Origin: CAYQZD01 sp964421875
GTDB lineage: Bacteria; Electryoneota; Tariuqbacteria; Tariuqbacterales; Tariuqbacteraceae
Direction: 5' to 3'
Assembly (NCBI GenBank): GCA_964421875.1
Contig: CAYQZD010000126.1
Location: forward strand, 1 to 10,485
DNA length: 10,485 nucleotides
Made by a program: the position numbers and the translations under genes. Under the pieces are notes generated by a model, which was not told where the DNA came from, searched no databases, and saw nothing but the letters and a program-made list of their open reading frames with translations. Position 1 is the first letter of the stretch. Each line of letters opens with the position of its first letter. This document shows, in pieces, positions 1 to 5,635 of the stretch.

Positions 1-93
1 GTGGCTAAACAATTCGGTATGAACAAATCAGACATCTCCGAAATCAGCTCTGAAGTGTTAAGGTGTTATATTAAAAACACCAAAATTGTATAA
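1..93 (+). CDS. 3' end of an unidentified reading frame (partial)
   Basis: Frame 1 is open from the first base of the window to a TAA at 91-93, giving 30 residues (begins VAKQFGMNKSDISEI). The first codon is GTG, so this could be a tiny complete gene, but it more likely continues upstream of the window. The stretch AKQFGMNKSDISEIS resembles the turn and recognition helix of a helix-turn-helix DNA-binding segment, as in transposases or small regulators; this is a weak resemblance. No following gene shares its strand until 1225. Bases 94-179 are very AT-rich and I see no gene or clear terminator in them. It could be a chance open frame. Confidence 0.3.
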   Translation: MAKQFGMNKSDISEISSEVLRCYIKNTKIV

Positions 94-179
94 GTATAAA
101 ATATATTAATAATATTTCTTAGAATCAACATTCTATATTTAAAATAGATACCAATACCTTTCGTTTATTACCTGACATC

Positions 180-917
180 TTACCGGATAGAGCTCTCCGC
201 ATCATATAGCTTGTATTTCGATTTCACTCGGAAAAGCTCCCTTGTGTACCAATAAACCCTGTTTTCCGCGAAAAGAAAATATTTTCCTGCAGCCACGGCG
301 CTGACAGGATCGCCCTCGCGGATGTACTTCGCCAGGTATTTCAATCCCATATCGATAGCCCACCGCTTTTCGCCGAAGACCTCCACCGCCCGCTTCAGTT
401 CCAAGGGGGTATCGAGGTCGTGAGTTCGGCGGAAGGATTCTTCAATCCCCTCACGCTCCCGCTCCAATACCGCGACTCCGGCGACAGGCTCCATATTGCC
501 TTCTGCGATATTATCCTTCAGTGCCACGATGCGGGACAAAGCCTCCTCCACCTCGCGGTCGATGGCTTCAATCCCCTTTTCCCAGGCCAACACTACGATC
601 TGCACCGAATCGAAGGGCGGCGCGTTCGCCCAATCTTTCAGCGATACCGTGTCTTCCCATCGAATCCAGGCTGATTGATATTCCTTGTTGGTGAAATTCA
701 GCCACCGCTCTTGGGACGACAGCAGCTCTATCACGCGCCCCCGCTCGATTCTGCCGATGCGCTTTCCGTTGGGATGGTCGAAAACCATAGCTTGCGGCGT
801 GAAAATCGCCAGTTTCAGCAGTGAATCCGAGTCGGTTTCCTGCGCCGGGACGGAAATGTTCAGTAATCCTACCGTAACGGTAAAAACCACCGGCAATCTT
901 ATTAAGCGTATAAACAA
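180..917 (-). CDS. Secreted hypothetical protein, possible SH3-like domain
   Basis: I do not recognise this 245-residue family. A signal peptide is visible: charged start (FIRLIR), hydrophobic core to about residue 23, then VPA|Q with cleavage predicted after Ala25. Residues about 35-95 are beta-rich (AIFTPQAMVFDHPNGKRIG, then RGRVIELLSSQERW and AWIRW) and resemble a bacterial SH3-like module, often found in envelope proteins. Residues about 105-235 look helical, with charged heptad-like stretches around EREREGIEESFRR, and the end is basic. It should act in the periplasm or at the cell surface. The start is a TTG at 917; no ATG exists between it and the in-frame stop at 954-956, so a non-ATG start is required (another TTG at 896 is possible). 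No Shine-Dalgarno site precedes it. It stands alone, divergent from the kinase gene. Confidence 0.75.
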   Translation of the reverse strand: MFIRLIRLPVVFTVTVGLLNISVPAQETDSDSLLKLAIFTPQAMVFDHPNGKRIGRIERGRVIELLSSQERWLNFTNKEYQSAWIRWEDTVSLKDWANAPPFDSVQIVVLAWEKGIEAIDREVEEALSRIVALKDNIAEGNMEPVAGVAVLEREREGIEESFRRTHDLDTPLELKRAVEVFGEKRWAIDMGLKYLAKYIREGDPVSAVAAGKYFLFAENRVYWYTRELFRVKSKYKLYDAESSIR

Positions 918-983
918 GGGTGATGAGGAGGTTGTTAGGATGTTAGCGCCGCATTAGTTTTATGAAGCGCCTGACCAACTTAT

Positions 984-1058
984 CATTCCCGCAAGCGAAG
1001 CGCGCCGGGAATGTGACAGAATGTCAATCGTCAGATTCAGGACAAGCCGGAATGACGA
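984..1058. repeat. Cluster of three intergenic inverted repeats (REP-like)
   Basis: Three hairpins follow one another. CATTCCCG at 984-991 pairs perfectly with CGGGAATG at 1006-1013. TGACA at 1014-1018 pairs with TGTCA at 1022-1026 around a GAA loop. TCGTCA at 1028-1033 pairs with TGACGA at 1053-1058, and the stem can continue inward (ATTC with GAAT, one bulged G). The recurring core TCATTCC/GGAATGA is typical of dispersed palindromic elements found in many bacterial intergenic regions. No poly-T follows, so it is not a classical terminator. It lies between two divergent genes (917 and 1225). Copies elsewhere in the genome cannot be checked here. Confidence 0.5.
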
Positions 1059-1160
1059 TTTAGTTAAAACATACTACTTGGTATAAGTAAAAGGTTAATC
1101 CATAATATAGAAAAGCCTGATGGCAAAGGCAAATTTGCCCCGGGCATCATCTCACATTAG

Positions 1161-1188
1161 TTGCATAATTTTAAAAATCTGCTATATT
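1161..1188 (+). promoter_or_regulatory. Probable sigma-70-like promoter of the ROK kinase gene
   Basis: TTGCAT (1161-1166) and TATATT (1183-1188) are separated by 16 bases in an AT-rich stretch, 36 bases upstream of the ATG at 1225. The same -35 hexamer TTGCAT occurs in the antitoxin promoter of this window. No strong Shine-Dalgarno site precedes the ATG. Confidence 0.45.
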
Positions 1189-1224
1189 TAGTAACATTGA
1201 ATCTTCCTAATCGACAATGGTAAT

Positions 1225-2181
1225 ATGAAACACGTTATAATCGGATTCGACCTGGGGGGGACCTCGATGAAGTACGGCTTGGGCACCCCCGACGGCAACA
1301 TCCGCTACCATTTCAACCGCCCCACCGGGAGCGAAGGCTCTATTGAGGACATCAAGGCTGCCTTCATCGAAGCCGCGCGGGAGTTGATGGAACTCGCCTA
1401 CAACCGGCGCCTCGAGGTAATCGCCGCGGGAGTGGGCACTCCGGGCGCGGTGGACAAGGCTACCGGCACCGTATTCGGCTCTTCGCCCAATGTCCCCGGC
1501 GTAGTGGGATTGTCGATTAAGGGGCTGCTGGAGGAGGAGCTAAAACTGCCGACAGCGGTGGACAACGACGGCAATATGGCTATCTTAGCGGAGGCGCTGG
1601 TGGGGGCGGGCAAGGAGCATCGCACGGTGTTCGGAGTGACCTTAGGCACCGGCATCGGCGGAGGGTATATTCGGGACGGGATTCCGGTGCGGGGTTCGCA
1701 CGGTTCAGCGATGGAAATTGGGCACACGGTGGTGGTGATGGGAGGGAGGCGGTGCGGCTGCGGGAAGCCGGGGCATATAGAAGCGTACGCTTCGGGCGGA
1801 GCGATTATCCGCCGCACCAACCAACTGGCGGCGGTGGAAGGCCGTTATCATAAAGAGGACTTCCACGGCACCCGCGCTATTTTCGAAGCCGCCCGCAAAG
1901 GCTATGTTCCCGCCCAGAAAGCGATTGAAGAGGCGCTGGAGGCGCTGGCGGTTTTCTTCGCTAATATGATTAACGCCCTAGACCCCGGCTGTATCGTGGT
2001 GGGGGGAGGGGTGCTGTTCGGATTCCTGCGGTATTGGGAGGAGCTGGAGCGGCGGGTGGCGGACAAGGTGGTGGACGCTTTAGCGGGCAAAACGCCGACA
2101 CTGCCGGCGCAGTTGGGGAATATGGCGGGGATGACGGGGGCGGTTTTGGAGGGGGCGCGGCTGGCGGGGGGAAGGAATTAA
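1225..2181 (+). CDS. ROK-family sugar kinase (glucokinase-like)
   Basis: A cytoplasmic kinase predicted to phosphorylate glucose or a related hexose with ATP, feeding glycolysis. The 318-residue length is normal for single-domain ROK kinases with no N-terminal DNA-binding domain, so this is an enzyme rather than a ROK repressor. Visible motifs: phosphate loop DLGGTSMKYGL (9-19), GTPGAVD (71-77), VDNDGN (112-117) with likely catalytic base Asp115, GTGIGGG (141-147), the sugar and zinc motif EIGH (164-167), the ROK signature CGCGKPGHIE (177-186), and the C-terminal GGGV (260-263). In the signature the usual third Cys is His184, a substitution tolerated in some family members. The ATG at 1225 starts just before the phosphate loop. 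The gene is GC-rich in its second half. Its TAA shares a TTAA with the stop of the converging methyltransferase gene. Exact sugar specificity (glucose, mannose, N-acetyl sugar) cannot be read from sequence. Confidence 0.93.
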   Translation: MKHVIIGFDLGGTSMKYGLGTPDGNIRYHFNRPTGSEGSIEDIKAAFIEAARELMELAYNRRLEVIAAGVGTPGAVDKATGTVFGSSPNVPGVVGLSIKGLLEEELKLPTAVDNDGNMAILAEALVGAGKEHRTVFGVTLGTGIGGGYIRDGIPVRGSHGSAMEIGHTVVVMGGRRCGCGKPGHIEAYASGGAIIRRTNQLAAVEGRYHKEDFHGTRAIFEAARKGYVPAQKAIEEALEALAVFFANMINALDPGCIVVGGGVLFGFLRYWEELERRVADKVVDALAGKTPTLPAQLGNMAGMTGAVLEGARLAGGRN

Positions 2182-4826
2182 TCGGAGCCGATCACCTTCA
2201 ATTTTACTATACGAATTAGTCCGTCTTTAACATTTGCCGGTGAATTCAATTCCTTGACTGCTTTATCCATATCGTTTTTAAGTAAATACACTTCAACATC
2301 GAACTTCAGATTGGGAACTGTGGTTATTAAATTTCTGAACCTGTCATTTATCGCCTTATTGAATGTGGAAAAAGTAGTAACCACTTCAATCGCTTTCTGA
2401 ATGTTTCCTCCCCTAAGAATCAATAAATCTATCTCTTTTAATACACTGTATGACTCTCGCGAAACACCCAGATTGAACGCGTCCAAATCGGATGATATTT
2501 CCCGAAGCTCCTTATCCTTTCTTGTTTCCGTATCGCCGATATGGACATCGTATCCTTCTCCTGTGAATTTCAGCGCCAGGGACTTGATAACGCTGTTGTG
2601 GTCTTCGATGTCGCCGGTAAATATATCTATTTGATTTTTTTTCAACTCATCAACTTTCCCCGGCTGGGGAAGTGATTCCTTCCAGAAATAGACTTCACGT
2701 TTGTAACCCGCAATCCTGGTCGTTTTGCAGCACCGGTTCAACACTTTCTTCACCACATCGATACCGGGGCGTTCGGAATTAACCATTTTGGTGAAAATGA
2801 AGAACAATACATCGTCCAGCGGAGCGCACTGCTTCTCCTTGAGAAAACTATAAAGCATACTTTCCACCACCCGCTCCACCGGATACACATCGTAAATCTT
2901 CAGAGGGCGGTTCTCAGGGTCAACCATATCCGGGGTGTACCATTTCTTCTCTTTTTTAACATATACCAAATAAGGTTTATAAATCCGGCTGAGGTCGCTG
3001 CCTTCGAAACGGTGCAGCAGGTTCAAATCGATGAGGGTTTCCACCACCAAATTACCGATGGAGGTATTGTCCAATCCGCCGTGGAATCTAATCGCCTTGC
3101 CGATTCTGTCTATTATCGCTTCCTGATGGGAAGTGGAAAGGTCGGAAATGACATTTTCTATTTGAGAAGGTATCTCCACCTTCTTAAAAGTCAGAATAAA
3201 GTCGCCGAGGAGCGAGCCCGGCGCTCTGGTGTGGAAGGTGTGCTTGAAATTTTCGATAAAGTCCTGGTATATCATCCCGTGATTTTTAACTTCATCCCTG
3301 ACAGGGAGGGCGAATCCCGCGCGCCGCGCCGCCCGGTGCAAAGCCATCCAAACCCCGGCGTCCCGGTTATGAAAGGTCAGCGCCATATAACCGTCGTCCT
3401 TTAAAACCCGGTGGCACTCCTTGAATACGCGGTAGAGCGTCTCTTCGTAATGCTCCCGGTTCTTGGCGGTGGGGAAACCCTGATGGCGGGTCTCTATGGC
3501 TTCGAGGGTGTTGTCAATAATCCCTTCGATGCCGAACACTTCCGGCAGCCACACCACCCAGAAATCGGACAATTCCGCATACTGCACATTCCCGCCGAAG
3601 GGAGGATCGGTAATGATGCAGTCAATGCTTTTATACGCAAGAAAAGGGATTTCACTTGATTGAGCTACAACCTGATAAGTGAAGTTAAGATGTGGAAAGC
3701 CTAATGAAAAATCATTCAGTTCATTCTGAGATATTCCTTTTCCTTTTATAAATGATTTTAGTCTTTTATAGAAATATTTTAGGTTATCTGTTTCTACAAA
3801 TATATTTGGCATCCAATAGGCGTGACCCGGCCACTCCGGATTGTTTCCTCTCCAGCTAGGATTTCTACTCATCATGCTATTTGAAAATCTAAGAGTATCG
3901 CTAAAAATAAACCACAAGGCTTCCCTGATTTCATCATCGACTTTCAATCCGGCGATGATTTTTTTCAACTTCGCCAGAGCGAGCAGGTTGCGGGGAGTGA
4001 AAAGGTCGCTGAAGTTCTTCACTCCTTTGGCGAATATGGCGTCATCCCGCGCCCGGTCTCCATCGGGGAAGGGGACATCGGGGACGAATAAACCTTCTTC
4101 GGCAATGATTTTACGGGCGTTTTCCCGGTAGTATTCCGCCTTTTGGATGTCTTCCGGGCTCGCTTTACGCACCATTTTTCCGCAATCAGGACAGTTTACC
4201 ATCTTATTGACCAGAGCATCTTCCCGCCTTTCGCAGTCCTTGACGGCGAAATGTCCCAGGCACTTTTCATTGGGGCATTCGTAGGTTCCGCCGCGCAGTT
4301 TTTTAGCTTCAGCTAACACCACCTTTTCGCCGCATCCGGGGCAGATAACGGTGTTGGACCATTCGAACCATTCGGCGGCGCTCTTTTTCCCGCAGTCTTC
4401 GCAGGCGGTGGAGTACAGTTCCTCTTCGACGGGGTTGAATTCATCGACTGCTTGGTTGAAAGCTTTCTCCACTTCATCGAGGTCGAATTGTTTCACCTGC
4501 ATCCGGGTTATCCAGGCCGCCAGCGGATTCAAATCGACGCCGATGACACGGCGGCGCAGTTTCAATCCCTCGTAAACCGTTACTCCGCCTCCGCAGAAGG
4601 GGTCGAGGATGAGGTCGCCGGCGTTGGTGTAGTGTTTGATAATATGTTCGAACACATTCCAGGGCCGGCGGGCGAAATAGCGGTGCATTTGGTAAACGGG
4701 AGTGTGCCGTTTGGCGATAACCGGGGCTTCCAGCGGCGGGACCGGTTTGTGTTTGGGACCGCCTTCGCGGGCGAGCTGGTCGGCGATTTGCTCTTCGATG
4801 TGAGAATTGAGGGAAAGGTCGTTCAT
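2178..4826 (-). CDS. DNA adenine methyltransferase with zinc ribbons and nuclease-like C-terminal domain
   Basis: Predicted to transfer methyl from S-adenosylmethionine to DNA, probably adenine N6. In 882 residues one sees, in order: a conserved entry region HRYFARRPWNVFEHI (48-62); SAM motif I DPFCGGG (75-81) with VDLNP (97-101); two zinc ribbons (Cys142/145 with 162/165, and Cys184/189 with 212/215); catalytic motif IV DPPF (407-410); a probable winged-helix region around 650-715; and residues about 740-860 resembling a PD-(D/E)XK nuclease fold, with Asp800 and Glu814 followed by Val815-Val816. Motif I before IV with a zinc insert recalls the 'Zn-ribbon adenine-specific methylase' group (COG1743, DUF1156-like). 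The ATG at 4826 follows immediately after an in-frame stop and has no Shine-Dalgarno site, but overlaps the stop of the upstream small frame as ATGA, suggesting translational coupling. It could be an orphan modifier or part of a restriction or phage-defence unit. Confidence 0.9.
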   Translation of the reverse strand: MNDLSLNSHIEEQIADQLAREGGPKHKPVPPLEAPVIAKRHTPVYQMHRYFARRPWNVFEHIIKHYTNAGDLILDPFCGGGVTVYEGLKLRRRVIGVDLNPLAAWITRMQVKQFDLDEVEKAFNQAVDEFNPVEEELYSTACEDCGKKSAAEWFEWSNTVICPGCGEKVVLAEAKKLRGGTYECPNEKCLGHFAVKDCERREDALVNKMVNCPDCGKMVRKASPEDIQKAEYYRENARKIIAEEGLFVPDVPFPDGDRARDDAIFAKGVKNFSDLFTPRNLLALAKLKKIIAGLKVDDEIREALWFIFSDTLRFSNSMMSRNPSWRGNNPEWPGHAYWMPNIFVETDNLKYFYKRLKSFIKGKGISQNELNDFSLGFPHLNFTYQVVAQSSEIPFLAYKSIDCIITDPPFGGNVQYAELSDFWVVWLPEVFGIEGIIDNTLEAIETRHQGFPTAKNREHYEETLYRVFKECHRVLKDDGYMALTFHNRDAGVWMALHRAARRAGFALPVRDEVKNHGMIYQDFIENFKHTFHTRAPGSLLGDFILTFKKVEIPSQIENVISDLSTSHQEAIIDRIGKAIRFHGGLDNTSIGNLVVETLIDLNLLHRFEGSDLSRIYKPYLVYVKKEKKWYTPDMVDPENRPLKIYDVYPVERVVESMLYSFLKEKQCAPLDDVLFFIFTKMVNSERPGIDVVKKVLNRCCKTTRIAGYKREVYFWKESLPQPGKVDELKKNQIDIFTGDIEDHNSVIKSLALKFTGEGYDVHIGDTETRKDKELREISSDLDAFNLGVSRESYSVLKEIDLLILRGGNIQKAIEVVTTFSTFNKAINDRFRNLITTVPNLKFDVEVYLLKNDMDKAVKELNSPANVKDGLIRIVKLKVIGSD

Positions 4827-5017
4827 TTAGTTAATATAGTCAATTCACCATTGTTTGTCAATAATGCTATTCCTTTAGTTGCGCTTAATGCCGAAATAGC
4901 AGTAATTTTTATCTCCCCCACCCTTTTTTCAAATATAAGTGAAATTTGAAGGGGATTTTTAATAGACTTCTTCATGTCCTCCAATATCGATAAAAACCGC
5001 TTTGTCGAATCCTTCAA
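4823..5017 (-). CDS. Possible small protein linking toxin and methyltransferase genes
   Basis: A 64-codon frame that I cannot assign to a family. It overlaps the toxin 3' end by 59 bases, and its TGA overlaps the methyltransferase start as ATGA, a typical coupled arrangement. An internal ATG at 4975 would shorten it to 50 residues and reduce the toxin overlap to 17 bases; a GGAGG lies at 4978-4982 but only two bases from that ATG, which is too close to be a standard ribosome site. The C-terminal stretch AISALSATKGIALLTNNGEL faintly resembles the end of a PIN-domain protein (alternating helix, then LLTNN), so it may be a remnant. The 132-base gap between toxin and methyltransferase would otherwise be empty. 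The long overlap with a well-supported gene lowers confidence. Confidence 0.3.
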   Translation of the reverse strand: MKDSTKRFLSILEDMKKSIKNPLQISLIFEKRVGEIKITAISALSATKGIALLTNNGELTILTK

Positions 5018-5231
5018 CGAAGAAAAACACTATTCGAGTGTCATAATCGATTCTAAAGCTCCATAGCTCCTTCATTTTCCCAGACAATTTATGAGTATGT
5101 AGTTTTTTTGCGAAAGGATTCACTTTGAAGGTTTCGACTCTCAGCCAAAAAACCTCCTCAAGGCGTGCGTTTCCCTTAATCCTTTTTTTAAAGGCGCGTT
5201 TAAATGAACTGCTGAACGCTATTTCAGTCAT
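4959..5231 (-). CDS. RelE/YafQ-type toxin (mRNA interferase family)
   Basis: A 90-residue basic protein of the RelE/ParE superfamily, predicted to cleave mRNA on the ribosome when freed from its antitoxin. Recognisable features: N-terminal FSSSFKRAFKKRIKGN (6-21), conserved NPFAKKLHTHKLSGK (38-52), LWSFRIDYDTRIVFFF (56-71), and the C-terminal DIGGHEEVY (82-90). In this family the terminal DIG-H-[DE]-E-V-Y is a hallmark and its His and Tyr are part of the presumed active surface. The length is normal and no key segment is missing, so it is probably functional. The ATG at 5231 lies 8 bases inside the end of the antitoxin gene, the usual coupled order (antitoxin first). It could act on gyrase like ParE instead, but the terminal motif favours the RelE/YafQ branch. 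Confidence 0.9.
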   Translation of the reverse strand: MTEIAFSSSFKRAFKKRIKGNARLEEVFWLRVETFKVNPFAKKLHTHKLSGKMKELWSFRIDYDTRIVFFFVEGFDKAVFIDIGGHEEVY

Positions 5232-5439
5232 TTTCCAGCATTCCCCTCAGTTCACCCATATCACCGCTAAACCTTAGTTTTCCTTCGCGAAGCTCCTTCA
5301 GACTTTCCTGATAATCGGCGAAAATCCTCTCCCGCTCGTCTTCGATGATGTACCTTTCTATCAAGGATTTCACCTCTTTTTTCTCCTCCGGAGTGAGGTT
5401 CTGGATTTCCTCGATTAGTTCGCTGTAATTAGTTGTCAT
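5224..5439 (-). CDS. Antitoxin of the RelE-type pair
   Basis: A small acidic protein of 71 residues from the chosen start, predicted to bind and neutralise the toxin encoded just downstream. The first 40 residues are helical and charged (LIEEIQNLTPEEKKEVKSLI), followed by ERIFADYQESLKELREGKL and a C-terminal SGDMGELRGMLE segment of the kind that wraps around RelE-family toxins. No classical helix-turn-helix is obvious, so the DNA-binding mode is unclear. The frame could begin at ATG 5463, but the ATG at 5439 is preferred: a GGAG (5449-5452) sits nine bases upstream, and the promoter's predicted transcript start falls at about 5465, leaving no leader for the longer form. The gene overlaps the toxin by 8 bases. 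Confidence 0.82.
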   Translation of the reverse strand: MTTNYSELIEEIQNLTPEEKKEVKSLIERYIIEDERERIFADYQESLKELREGKLRFSGDMGELRGMLEND

Positions 5440-5470
5440 AATCCATTGCTCCATATTGTTCATTTTATTC

Positions 5471-5511
5471 CATTATAATGATTTATAAACACTAATGCAA
5501 TTTCTAATTGC
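5471..5511 (-). promoter_or_regulatory. Promoter and operator-like palindromes of the toxin-antitoxin operon
   Basis: Read on the minus strand, TTGCAT (5500-5495) and a perfect TATAAT (5477-5472) are separated by 17 bases. The -10 lies inside a perfect 10-base palindrome CATTATAATG (5471-5480). The -35 overlaps an inverted repeat GCAATT-TCT-AATTGC (5497-5511, six-base arms). Toxin-antitoxin complexes commonly repress their own promoter by binding such palindromes, so these are candidate operators; that role is inferred. Confidence 0.65.
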
Positions 5512-5635
5512 TGAGTATCGAGACAGAATTTCGACTTTCTATACTATCATCACATTCTACCACGAATGTATGCTATGACAGAAGCGACAGGATTCCTACA
5601 CCAATCCCTAACCCCCAATCCCCATCTCCTTCATT

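Noticed and set aside
4452..4949. Plus-strand 165-codon frame
   Set aside because: It is antisense to the methyltransferase N-terminus, including its SAM motif, and shows no recognisable protein pattern.
5440..5463. Upstream ATG that would extend the antitoxin by eight residues
   Set aside because: It falls at the predicted transcript start and has no ribosome site, while ATG 5439 has GGAG at nine-base spacing.
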